A DNA stretch of 64,000 nucleotides from Micromussa lordhowensis. Its lineage: Eukaryota > Cnidaria > Anthozoa > Scleractinia > Lobophylliidae. The position numbers were made by a program, and so were the translations under genes. Every line of letters starts with the position of its first letter. The first letter of the stretch is position 1. The stretch spans positions 37,787,419 to 37,851,418 of the forward strand of contig OZ026600.1 in NCBI GenBank assembly GCA_964020085.1. Direction: 5' to 3'. The notes under the pieces were generated by a model that had not been told where the DNA came from, did no database searches, and saw only the letters and a program-made list of their open reading frames with translations. Below, one piece after another: positions 10,158-19,640 of this stretch.

Positions 10158-11948
10158 ATGGAAAGTTCTGTTGAAAGTGAAGTCGTTACGAATTTGAATA
10201 TGGAAAGTTCTGTTGGCGCCAAAACTGTCCCGGAGGGTACTGATGGTGCTGTGGATAATGTCCCTGGAGAGAGTCTTGAGAGTGTTAATGATGTAAACAC
10301 GACTTCCACTGACGATAATGGGGCTTCACAATTTGCTGATGGTCCGAATGAACTTCGATCGTATGTAAATGCAGATTCCTATGCCTCGAGAGCGGCCAGA
10401 ACGGCTGGTCGTGTTTCTTCTGATAAACCAACCTGGCGGCGTCCTACTCATTCCGCGGCTAATGATATGCCAAAACGCCCCAGAACAGCTTTATTTACGC
10501 CATCACGTTCCACATCAGCGAGATCTGTCTTTGAAGCCTTGAGTATGGCACATATTGACGCATCGGATATTCAGTGCATGCAACGAAAGATGAACAGTGA
10601 GGTTGTAATTACTTTCAAGTCAGTGGATGTTAAGGAAAAATTTCTTCGTTTAAACGCTCTCACCGTTGGAGAGTACAGCTACGCGACGCAAGACATTGAT
10701 CGCCCTATGACCTTTTTGACAATATACGACGCTCCATTTGAACTGAGCGATTTGGCCATTATCAGGCGGCTTGCTCCCTTTTGCGAGGTTGTACATTATC
10801 GTCGGGGCAAATTCGATTTTATGCCAGGAGTCTACAATGGCCTACGTCATTACCGCGTGAGGGTAACAAAGCCTGTTCCAAGTTTTATCCGGTTTGGTAA
10901 ATACCAGATTTTTTTGAAGCATGACGGCCAGGTACCAACCTGTCGGCGCTGTAACCTCGCTGGTCATTTTAGTAATGATTGCAACCTGAAGGTTTGTTTT
11001 AATTGCGAAAACATCGGGCATGAGGCTGGTTCGTGTCCGGCGCCACCTTTATGCCATTTTTGCAAAGAAGCTGGCCATACTAGCCGCGAATGCGGTTATT
11101 CTTGGGTTTCGTCATTAATCAGGGGTACCACAACAGATGAGTCAACCCCTGTTAATGTGGATCGTTCCGATGGGGAAGATAGTGAGGCCTCCTTCAAGAC
11201 CCGCTCGGGAGACTCATTTAAATGGGCCGATGATTCGGACCTTTCCGATGAGGGTGAAGAGGATGATGATTTTAGAGATGCCGAGGCGCAACCTCTTGCT
11301 GCGGCTTTGCCCGTGAGTACGTTGCCCGCTGATCCGTCCTTCTTTGAGCCATCTGAGAATGAGCCAGCTGCGACTGAACCATCGACCGCTGAGTCGACAG
11401 CTGTTGGGCCGTCTGTATTAGCTGCTGTACTGCCTACAGAATCTCTGCCTGATGCCCAACCAAATCAAACTGCCGAGAACCAGGCCTCCCCGGCCGACCA
11501 TGGCACCGATGTATTAGCTGCTGTACTGCCTACAGAATCTTTGCCTGATGCCCAGCCAAATCAGACTGCCGAAAACCAGGTCTCCCCGGCCGACCATCAG
11601 CCTGATGGAGTACTAGATTCCCAGGGCTTCATAAAGCCCCCAGTCGTAGTAATTGATGACCTAAGTCAACCATCTGATCCTTCAAGTGCGCTTCATTCTT
11701 CAGCTAGTAAAAGCCGGGTTCCCGTCCGTGTTCCTAGACTTACCCGCCGTACCTTCGCTGTGGCTCCTACAGCTCTAGAAGCAGCCGCCCTCCGCAAGAA
11801 GAATCACCCTTTTGTCTCTGGAGAGTCGCAGACTCCCGCTGCCTCTTCTACGCCCATGGAGACTACGGTAGACCTAAAACGCAAGGCTCAAGCCCAGGCC
11901 GACGCTCCCCCCAAGGAGAGGCGGGAGAAGAAAAAAGGCAGGAAGTAG
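10158..11948 (+). CDS. LINE-A ORF1 protein, copy 2
   Basis: 596 residues, identical to copy 1 ORF1: RRM-like core, three CCHC knuckles at residues 262-312, acidic region, 32-codon duplication and a basic tail. It should bind the element's RNA to form the retrotransposition particle. Intact. Confidence 0.93.
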   Translation: MESSVESEVVTNLNMESSVGAKTVPEGTDGAVDNVPGESLESVNDVNTTSTDDNGASQFADGPNELRSYVNADSYASRAARTAGRVSSDKPTWRRPTHSAANDMPKRPRTALFTPSRSTSARSVFEALSMAHIDASDIQCMQRKMNSEVVITFKSVDVKEKFLRLNALTVGEYSYATQDIDRPMTFLTIYDAPFELSDLAIIRRLAPFCEVVHYRRGKFDFMPGVYNGLRHYRVRVTKPVPSFIRFGKYQIFLKHDGQVPTCRRCNLAGHFSNDCNLKVCFNCENIGHEAGSCPAPPLCHFCKEAGHTSRECGYSWVSSLIRGTTTDESTPVNVDRSDGEDSEASFKTRSGDSFKWADDSDLSDEGEEDDDFRDAEAQPLAAALPVSTLPADPSFFEPSENEPAATEPSTAESTAVGPSVLAAVLPTESLPDAQPNQTAENQASPADHGTDVLAAVLPTESLPDAQPNQTAENQVSPADHQPDGVLDSQGFIKPPVVVIDDLSQPSDPSSALHSSASKSRVPVRVPRLTRRTFAVAPTALEAAALRKKNHPFVSGESQTPAASSTPMETTVDLKRKAQAQADAPPKERREKKKGRK

Positions 11949-12007
11949 ATAGTTTTACCTTTTTTCCCCTGTTTTTCGAGTCCTTTTTCCAAGACATTTT
12001 CAAGGTT

Positions 12008-15000
12008 TTGACTATTAATGCGAGGGGTTTGGGGAGTCCCCTTAATAATAACCTCCTCTTTGATCTCATTGAGAAATCTGCATGTGATATTTGTTTCGTT
12101 CAGGAAACTTTAGTTAGTTCTGAGGCAAAGATCAAAGTTCTTTCCCGTAGATGGCTGGGCCGTAGTTATTGGTCCCCCTCAATTGGCAAACAGGGAGGTG
12201 TTGCCGTTTTAATATCTCCCAAGTGCTCCGATGAAGTAGTGTCTTGGAAAAAGGACTCTAATGGGCGTATAATTAGTATTCTGGTTAGAATCGACGGTGT
12301 AGATCTTAACTTCGTCAATATTTATGCTCCCACCAATCGTACTGATCGAAAATTGTTTTACGAATCCCTTCATGAATACTTTGTTCCTGCGTCCGCTCTC
12401 GTGATCGGTGGCGATTTCAATTGTTATGAAAATGCACTCGATAAATTTGGCGGGAATGTTTCAGTCGGTGGTGAATGTAAATCTCTAAAATCTGATTTTG
12501 TTTTGGTTGATGCGTGGCGTAAGTTACACCCTAGCGCGCGCGAATTCACCTGGTTCAACCATAATTATTCAATTGCTAGTCGCTTAGACAAGTTCTTTGT
12601 CTCAAAGGAGTTGTTTACATCTGATTGCCAATGTGAAATCTCACCTTGTCCGCTATCTGATCACGATTTTGTTTCTTTTGTTTTTGATATCCCTGACGCC
12701 GCTAAACGCGGCCCAGGCGTGTGGAAATTAAATAACTCGCTCCTTGATGACAAAAACTTCTGTGGTATTATTCGTAATTTAATTCAAAGTCACGTTTTGT
12801 ATTTTGCTTCATTTCCGTCTCCTCAAGATTGGTGGGAGTTTTTAAAAGTTTCCATCAAGGAAGAATCGATTTCGTTTTCCCGCCAAAAGCGCCGGCAATT
12901 GTGTCGAGATCGTGTTTTTCTAACGAATAAATTAATTAGTCTTCGTCAACGCCTGGTCAACGGTGACAATTTCGTTGTTGATTCTATTCAAGATATAGAA
13001 TGCCGCTTAAAGGTCATCTACACTAAAGAAATCGAAGGAATTTTAGTCCGCAGTCGAGCGGAATGGCTCGAGGAGGGCGAACGCCCAACTCGTTATTTTT
13101 TTCAGCTGCACTCTTCTAATGCGCAGAGAAGCAAAATATCATCGATATATAATTCATCCGGCGTTGAGGTTTCGTCACAAGATGAAATTGAGCAGGCACA
13201 TTTTGATTTCTATTCTTCCTTGTTTTCGGAAGAACCGGTTGATATGGTTTTCCAGGATGATCTTTTGTCTTCACTTTCTCGCCAGCTGTCGCCTCATCAG
13301 TCGTCATTGTGCGAGGGCACAATGACGATTGATGAAATTTCCTTTGCAGTTAAGAACATGAATACGAACAAATCTCCCGGGCCCGATGGTTTAACCGTTG
13401 AATTTTATCGTAAATTTTGGGATATATTAGCTCCTCATTTAGTTCTTGTTTTTAACTCCTGTTTTCAAGCTGGTGAGATGTGTGAATCCATGAAAACAAG
13501 TAATACTCGCGTGATCTATAAAAAGGGGGATCGGAAATCTCTTAAAAATTGGAGACCGATCTCCCTTCTCAATGTTGATTACAAAATCTGCTCTAAGGCT
13601 ATCTCTATTCGCCTTTCTAAAGTCCTGGAATTCATTGTTGATCCTGACCAAACATGCTCTGTTCCTGGGCGGAAGATTTCATCGAATCTTCATACTCTTA
13701 GGGATATTTTAGATTACCTTGACCGCACAGGGGAAGCTGGTATTTTAGTAAGTCTTGATCAGGAGAAAGCCTTTGATCGCGTAAACCGTTCTTTTCTACA
13801 GAGTTTGCTAACTCGTTTTGGTTTTGGCCCCTCTTTTTGTAACTGGATTAACACGTTTTATAAAGGTGCTAATATGCGCGTTATTGTGAATGAATGGCTC
13901 ACAGAGCCGATCCCTTTGTCTCGCGGCGTTCGCCAGGGGGATTCCCTTTCCCCAATGCTATATATTCTTTGCGTTGAAACTCTTGCATGTCAAATTCGTT
14001 CATGCTCCCAAATTGAAGGCTTTCTCTTACCTGGTGCTAACGGGTCTCAATATAAAGTAAGTATTTATGCTGATGACACGACTAGTCTAGTCAAATCTGT
14101 TTATTCACTTGCAGCCCTCTTTCGCGTAATCAACGTGTACGAGAGGGGATCCGGAGCGAAACTCAATGTATCCAAAACAGAGGCCATGTGGCTGGGCGCG
14201 TGGCGCTCTTGCCCTGACCAGCCGTTTGGCCTCACATGGGTAACAAAAATGAAAATTCTAGGGGTTGTTTTCGGACAGAACGCAGAGTCTGACAATTGGC
14301 GGCCAAAGCTTAAGAAGTTAGAAAATCATCTTAATTTTTGGAAATCTCGTTCTTTATCCCTGGTGGGCAAGTCCCTGATTGTGAATACAATAGGAATTAG
14401 CAAACTCCTGTATCTAGCTACTATTCTTCCTGTCCCTCAATGGGTTATTTCGGAGGTAAATAATTTGATTTGGCCTTTCCTATGGGGTTGCCGAATGGAA
14501 ACCGTCAGCCGACAGTCGTGTCATCAGCCCTTCCTAAAGGGCGGTCTAGGCATCATTAATTTTAAGATCAAGGCAGATGCCTTAAAGTTAGCATCCGTAG
14601 TTTCTAATTGCTCCAATGCCGATTCAAAGTCTTTTTATCTCATTAAGTATTTTTTCGGGGCTAAGCTATCTCCAATTCGACCGGAGTGGCGTTTCCTTCG
14701 GGATAACTCCTCTCCGAGTGCTCAACTTCTAACACCCTTTTATTCGAATTGCCTTTCTGTTTTGAGCAGTCTTCGCAAGATCTTGTCTTGCCAAGACTGG
14801 CGCAATTTTGCTTTTACTTCAAAGAAATGTTATTACACTCTACTTAAGGAAAAGTCATCCTCACCCGTTATTCACCGACATTGGGTCTCGTTTTTAACTA
14901 TTGGTTTTGACCTGGATCGGCATTGGTCACTTGTTCGTGATGAGTTTTGTGAGAATTTCAAAAATGATCTACTTTGGTTAATTGTATTACGCGCGGTTAA

Positions 15001-15457
15001 GGTTCGCGATGCTTTGAAAAATTGGGGCTACATTAACTCCGATTGCTGTGCGTCGTGCTCTCGAAAGGAAACAATCGACCACTGTTTCCTTAATTGCTCC
15101 CGCGTGAAGGCCGTTTGGTCACACTTCTCGCCTTTATTGTCTTCTCTTCTTGGTTTGACATTTTTACCTAACTGCATTTCCGTCTTCTTTTTCCAATGGC
15201 CCCGTGCAGACGCTAAGAGTGCACGCTTGGCCAGATTTCTGATTAAAACAACTCTTTACGGAATTTGGAAATTCCGAAATAAAGCTACTTTTCATAATGG
15301 TCACGAGGATTCCCAGGCTATTATTCGTTACATTAAAACAGATATCCGGAAAAGAATTTCTTTAGATCACTTTCGCTTGTCGCAGTCCGATTTTGCATCC
15401 GCCTGGGAATCTACACTTTGTAAAGTTGCCGACTCTTCTTTTCATGTTCTTCTCTAG
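12008..15457 (+). CDS. LINE-A ORF2 endonuclease-reverse transcriptase, copy 2
   Basis: 1149 residues, identical to copy 1, with APE motifs (QET, GGDFN, SDHDF), reverse transcriptase YADD and C-terminal CCHC. As in copy 1, the start shown is a TTG and no ATG precedes the endonuclease core. In this copy the ORF2 frame stays open upstream across the ORF1 stop, in the -1 phase relative to ORF1. Confidence 0.92.
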   Translation: MTINARGLGSPLNNNLLFDLIEKSACDICFVQETLVSSEAKIKVLSRRWLGRSYWSPSIGKQGGVAVLISPKCSDEVVSWKKDSNGRIISILVRIDGVDLNFVNIYAPTNRTDRKLFYESLHEYFVPASALVIGGDFNCYENALDKFGGNVSVGGECKSLKSDFVLVDAWRKLHPSAREFTWFNHNYSIASRLDKFFVSKELFTSDCQCEISPCPLSDHDFVSFVFDIPDAAKRGPGVWKLNNSLLDDKNFCGIIRNLIQSHVLYFASFPSPQDWWEFLKVSIKEESISFSRQKRRQLCRDRVFLTNKLISLRQRLVNGDNFVVDSIQDIECRLKVIYTKEIEGILVRSRAEWLEEGERPTRYFFQLHSSNAQRSKISSIYNSSGVEVSSQDEIEQAHFDFYSSLFSEEPVDMVFQDDLLSSLSRQLSPHQSSLCEGTMTIDEISFAVKNMNTNKSPGPDGLTVEFYRKFWDILAPHLVLVFNSCFQAGEMCESMKTSNTRVIYKKGDRKSLKNWRPISLLNVDYKICSKAISIRLSKVLEFIVDPDQTCSVPGRKISSNLHTLRDILDYLDRTGEAGILVSLDQEKAFDRVNRSFLQSLLTRFGFGPSFCNWINTFYKGANMRVIVNEWLTEPIPLSRGVRQGDSLSPMLYILCVETLACQIRSCSQIEGFLLPGANGSQYKVSIYADDTTSLVKSVYSLAALFRVINVYERGSGAKLNVSKTEAMWLGAWRSCPDQPFGLTWVTKMKILGVVFGQNAESDNWRPKLKKLENHLNFWKSRSLSLVGKSLIVNTIGISKLLYLATILPVPQWVISEVNNLIWPFLWGCRMETVSRQSCHQPFLKGGLGIINFKIKADALKLASVVSNCSNADSKSFYLIKYFFGAKLSPIRPEWRFLRDNSSPSAQLLTPFYSNCLSVLSSLRKILSCQDWRNFAFTSKKCYYTLLKEKSSSPVIHRHWVSFLTIGFDLDRHWSLVRDEFCENFKNDLLWLIVLRAVKVRDALKNWGYINSDCCASCSRKETIDHCFLNCSRVKAVWSHFSPLLSSLLGLTFLPNCISVFFFQWPRADAKSARLARFLIKTTLYGIWKFRNKATFHNGHEDSQAIIRYIKTDIRKRISLDHFRLSQSDFASAWESTLCKVADSSFHVLL

Positions 15458-15648
15458 TGTAGTCAATTTTATAGTTGGACAGAGACATTCTTGAACATTA
15501 TATTTGACAGTGTGAAGCTGAAGTAATACTCTAGGTTTTTATTTTAATACGGAATTTCTATGTGAGGGGCCAGGCCCATGTGCTTTGCACTTTTTATTAT
15601 GTACATTAGTAGTTTATTGTGAATAAACTCATTTCAAAAGCTAAAAAA

Positions 15649-15695
15649 TCAGACTTTTAATCTGAGGGTCATGGGTTCAAGTCCCATATCGGGCG
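15649..15695 (+). pseudogene. tRNA-Lys 3' half after LINE-A copy 2
   Basis: tRNA-Lys positions 27-73 resume directly after the A6 tail of LINE-A copy 2, followed by type B spacer. Confidence 0.93.
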
Positions 15696-15794
15696 CGCTG
15701 ACTGTTTTTTTCACAATATTTGACTTGTTCTCTTTTCGTGTTGAAGCTGTAAATCGGGATCAGTGGAGGAGTGCAATTTGAACGTAGAACTAGA

Positions 15795-16759
15795 TGAAGG
15801 GTATTGGTGCAAAAAGGGCGTATATCGCTTTTTTAGCCGTAAGTCACCAGCACGTTTTAAAGAACCAAAATGTGCTCTGATGTTCGAGCGAGGATATACT
15901 CATGTTATCGTTGTTTGAAGTCAGGTCGATCCAGGCAGCAAAGTCCAAGAGCAGTTCTTGCCCAAGAAAAAATGCTTCTCGTGAGTTGTGGCTCATTTGC
16001 CAAGCGTTGCTGGTGTCAAAGTTTGGAAAGCGAGAACTGGTTTTAGACTTATAAAATGTCTTGTTTCAATCGGAATGTGGTTGTGTACGCACAAGGCGAA
16101 AGGACCCTTCCCAGCTTGCATAGCGGTCGCGCTCAGTGGACGTTTCATTGGTTCGGTGGCCTGGTAAACAGCAACATACCGTAAGAGGAAGTGGATTTTT
16201 GGAAGTTATTGACACAGGGATTCACACAGATAATGGACAACAAGTAGCAATCGATTATAACATAAATTTTATTTCAAATCGGCATGATTTGCAGTGTTTC
16301 GAACTTCTGGGATCAGGGGACAGAACCCTAACCTTGAAGGCTTCACGAAGTCAACATTTTGCTCTGCCGTAAGTCAAAAGAGCATCTCTGCGATCGCTTA
16401 TTGTCGTAGACTGCGAGCGGTCTCTCTTTTGCTCGAAAATTCGTAGAGAAAAAGGGAAGGAAGAACGGAAATCAACATGAGCGTGCGAGCGTGATATGGG
16501 AAGCCGCGAGCCGTAAGTAGCGCAGGTGTCGGACACGGCTCGCGGCTTTTATGAAACAAAAGGTTTCTTTCGTTTTTCAAAGACTGAGTTTTTTTGCATA
16601 CGTTATTTCTCGAAAACGAAGCGCAAACCAACAAAATCAATTACGGAACAATGTTTTTCATGTCAACACAAGTCAGTCTGCCAAAAATTAGCTTGATCCT
16701 GCAGAAAATGAAAATCCGCTAAAAAAGCGATATACGCCCTTTTTGCACGAAGCCCTTCA
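15795..16759. mobile_element. Inverted-repeat element (MITE-like), type B
   Basis: 965 bp, TGAAGGG...CCCTTCA ends with ~40 bp inverted termini, no transposase. It sits at the standard place 172 bp after the tRNA-Lys start. Confidence 0.75.
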
Positions 16760-17070
16760 AATGTTTCGATCTTTCTTGTAGCCTGGGTACACCTGCCTAA
16801 GACGCAGCATTTTATATAGGAAGCTGAAAAGCTTACTGCCTATTCAGTACCTCAAGTATGTGTCTATAAAATAAAATACTATACACTGGCCGCAATAGGA
16901 TATAAAAGACTGCAGTTTAGAATGGCGACATGTCGGCACTGTGTTCAGGAATGACAATCACTAGCATTGGAATTGTTTCATCATTCCAAAATGTTTTATC
17001 ACTAATTGATGTTTGGTTTGGTGGGTTTTGATGGAGGAAAAACAAGAAAGTATAAGGAAAGGAAAAGATT

Positions 17071-17142
17071 CTCCCCGGCGGGGAATCGAACCCCGGTCTC
17101 CCGCGTGACAGGCGGGGATACTCACCACTATACTACCGAGGA
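17071..17142 (-). tRNA. tRNA-Asp(GTC), next to LINE-B
   Basis: Intact 72-nt tRNA-Asp. Its 5' end is 51 bp from the target duplication of LINE-B, so its natural upstream flank beyond about 68 bp has been replaced by LINE-B. Internal A and B boxes are untouched, so it is probably still transcribed. Confidence 0.96.
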
Positions 17143-17193
17143 CTCGATGTTGTGTATTAAACATTTGAGATGGAAATCAACATTGCTTCATTA

Positions 17194-17210
17194 CCTTCTG
17201 GAAAGTGGGT
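17194..17210 (+). repeat. LINE-B target-site duplication, left
   Basis: CCTTCTGGAAAGTGGGT occurs here and again at 23469-23485. Uninterrupted units have it once. The insert plus one duplication accounts exactly for the 6275 bp excess of this unit. Confidence 0.95.
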
Positions 17211-18079
17211 TAGGATTAGAGCTTAAGGTGGTGGTTCCTAAAGATTTGAGGCTTTATCTTGGAGCATCCATTGGCTGTTGTGAGTCTTGGATTTATTCTA
17301 TCTTTACCCTAGTGCATTTCCATTGAATTGTTGGCTTATTTTTCAAATTTTGTTGGCGTTTTCTCCCTTGTGGTTGTGTCTTCATTAGCGTGTTTTGTTT
17401 TGGTGCCTTTGTTCATCGGCTCAATAGTTGTTTCTATTGTGCTTCGTTTCTGAAATTTTTTCTCGTTTTTGAATATTTAATTCTAAATTTTGTCTTCGCT
17501 ATCTGTTGGTCTGCTTTGCGTCAACTGAGGGTTTTATTCCTTTCCCTTCTCACAATTTTGTCATTCCGCTGAGTGCTTGCTTTGTTGGTCGCTCGGTTTG
17601 CCCGAACGTTTTTTCGTTCTGTGGCTTTTTGCCGTTCTTGTAGGCGGCTCGTCTCGCTCGTGACTCTTATTCGTGCCGCTTTCGCGGGGCTTTTTCGGTG
17701 CCCTGTTTTTTCGCCTGTATTCCGTGTGATCGGCCTCCGATTTTGTCCCGTTTGTTATAGTCATTTGTGGGTCTTGACTTCTCCTGTCGGTTCGCGTTCT
17801 GCCTATTTTGCATTTTGCGCGCTAAAAGTCGAACTTGGCTTTAGTGCTAATTTATTCGCCGCTCCCTGTTTTTTCCCGCGCGCGCGGTTTTTGCTATTTA
17901 AAGTCTATCACTTACCTGTACCTGACCCACGCTTCGTTTTGTGTCTTTGTTGAAGCGTGTACCTTCTGTACACGTGCATTATCTTATTAATAATAATATT
18001 GTTATAATAGGGTGTGTCCTTTGGGACTGTATTGTTTAGTTAATCGATAGTATACTGTAAGTTAACTGGAATACTTAAA

Positions 18080-18350
18080 GTGATAATCACCTAAAGAAAG
18101 AATATTTACAGTAAGGATATTTAAAGAAAGGAATATTTAAAGAAGGAATACTTAAGGAAAGAAATATTTAAAGAAATAAATATTTAAAGAAATAAACATT
18201 TAAGGAAAGAAATATTTAAGGCAAGAAATATTTAAAGAAAGAAATATTTAAAGAAAGGAAAGAAATATTTAAGAAAGGAATATTTAAAGAAAGATTATTG
18301 AACGAAAGATTATTGAACAGAGGTTTACTTAAAGAGAGAATATTTAAGTT
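18080..18350 (+). repeat. A-rich short tandem repeat in LINE-B 5' UTR
   Basis: Degenerate repeats of an aaagaaa/tatttaa motif, about 15-20 bp each, run up to the ORF1 start. Such 5' UTR iterations may act in transcription, but nothing here proves it. Confidence 0.8.
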
Positions 18351-18360
18351 AACTTAAAGC

Positions 18361-19638
18361 TTGCCCACGATCATGTGGGAGAAAACTGTCACCCTCCTCC
18401 CTGGTAACAGGCTTAGGTCTAAGCCCCGTCGTGAGGTTGTCATTGATATAATCACGGCTTTTGAACCCTGCCATGTAGACTCTGTGCAGTTTGGTTATGA
18501 CAACATTCGCGTTGCTTTCGAGACCCCACAGGGTCGGACTGAGGCTCTCAAAAAACCTTCCATTGAGGTGTGTAAGGAGAAAATTAAGATTGATGGTGGT
18601 GGCGCCCCCATCCTTACTGTCGTTCTTTTTGATTATCCCTTTGAAGGCCTGATGGAGCCTGTTATTGAAGCTTTGGGTGATTTTGGCGACTTTAAAAGCT
18701 TTCGCTTTCAAAAATATCCCTATGAGGATATGGACATCTACACGGGGTCGCGCCTCATTCGCATGACCTTACATGAGGAAGTTGATGAATTGCCTCGGTA
18801 TATCACAATTAGTGGTTATTATTGTCGCCTCTGGCACAGAGGTCAGACCATACGATGCAATATCTGTAACGAAGGTGGGCATAAGGCGGCTTCTTGTCCC
18901 TATAAAGGGAAATGTTTAAGGTGTAAAGGAGAAGGGCACATTGCTCGCAATTGCCCCATTCGTGATCGTGCTTTTGTTGATGCCCAGGACCCCCCGGTGG
19001 GCGTTCCTCCGAGTGAGGATCCTGTGCAGGGTGTCCAAAATGAGGTCCAAAATGAGGTCCAAAATATTAATGTGGTTCACAATGAGGCTCAAAAAGGGGT
19101 CCAAGAAGAGGTCCAAAATGTGGTTCAAGATGTCCAAAATGTTGGCCATAATGCTGATACGATTCCTAACCTGGTCGAGAATTGTGATCCTGCGGCTGAG
19201 CTGGGCTCTGCCTCTGTTACCGACTCTGTTCTTTTGAATGCTGATCCCCAAAATTCCGTTGTCACTGACGACTCCCTTGATACTCGGGATAATGAGCTTA
19301 GTGAGTTTAGTGAGCTGTCGCAGAGTATTTTGAGTGGTATGGGCGTTGCCCATGATGGTGATAGCGTTCCGGATTCCCTTGTGGATGTGGATATGGGCAC
19401 TGTCAACCCTCGGAAGCGTTCGCTTTCTGAAGGGTCCTCGTCAGGCTCTGCCCCTCCGGATGGTGCTGGGGCGGTTTCCTACGCCTCTGTGGTTAGGGTC
19501 CAGATCTCGCCTCCCCCTTCTCAGCGGAGAAGGCGAATCACTCCTGCTGTGAATGTCGAGCGTTCGCGCTCTCGGTCTGTCTCCCATGGAAGTATCTCGG
19601 ATTCTGTTGAGAGTCTTGTTTCTCCCAACAATGCTTAA
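18361..19638 (+). CDS. LINE-B ORF1 protein (Gag-like, CCHC)
   Basis: 425 residues. An N-terminal RRM-like/DUF4283-type core (about 1-160) is followed by two CCHC zinc knuckles (C166,C169,H174,C179 and C185,C188,H193,C198). Residues ~223-262 are a degenerate repeat rich in VQNEV units, coming from a 12-bp tandem repeat at about 19033-19140. The tail is Ser/Arg-rich. A second in-frame ATG at 18373 is an alternative start. The protein is expected to bind LINE-B RNA. The stop at 19638 is two bases before the ORF2 ATG, suggesting termination-reinitiation. Confidence 0.9.
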   Translation: MPTIMWEKTVTLLPGNRLRSKPRREVVIDIITAFEPCHVDSVQFGYDNIRVAFETPQGRTEALKKPSIEVCKEKIKIDGGGAPILTVVLFDYPFEGLMEPVIEALGDFGDFKSFRFQKYPYEDMDIYTGSRLIRMTLHEEVDELPRYITISGYYCRLWHRGQTIRCNICNEGGHKAASCPYKGKCLRCKGEGHIARNCPIRDRAFVDAQDPPVGVPPSEDPVQGVQNEVQNEVQNINVVHNEAQKGVQEEVQNVVQDVQNVGHNADTIPNLVENCDPAAELGSASVTDSVLLNADPQNSVVTDDSLDTRDNELSEFSELSQSILSGMGVAHDGDSVPDSLVDVDMGTVNPRKRSLSEGSSSGSAPPDGAGAVSYASVVRVQISPPPSQRRRRITPAVNVERSRSRSVSHGSISDSVESLVSPNNA

Positions 19639-19640
19639 CT

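Larger units (their letters stand above)
9978..15648 (+). mobile_element. LINE-A copy 2 (site-specific LINE in tRNA-Lys)
   Basis: 5671 bp, the same length as copy 1 and encoding identical ORF1 and ORF2 proteins. Both flanks are type B (for example ctgactgttttt after the tRNA remnant, against ctgactattttt at copy 1). An identical insert at an identical base in different backbones is best explained by two recent insertions, or by conversion of one into the other. Confidence 0.92.

Noticed and set aside
17390..17953. Two ORFs of 60 and 126 aa in the LINE-B 5' UTR
   Set aside because: Low-complexity, Phe/Cys/Arg-rich translations of a pyrimidine-rich leader, without domain or start context.
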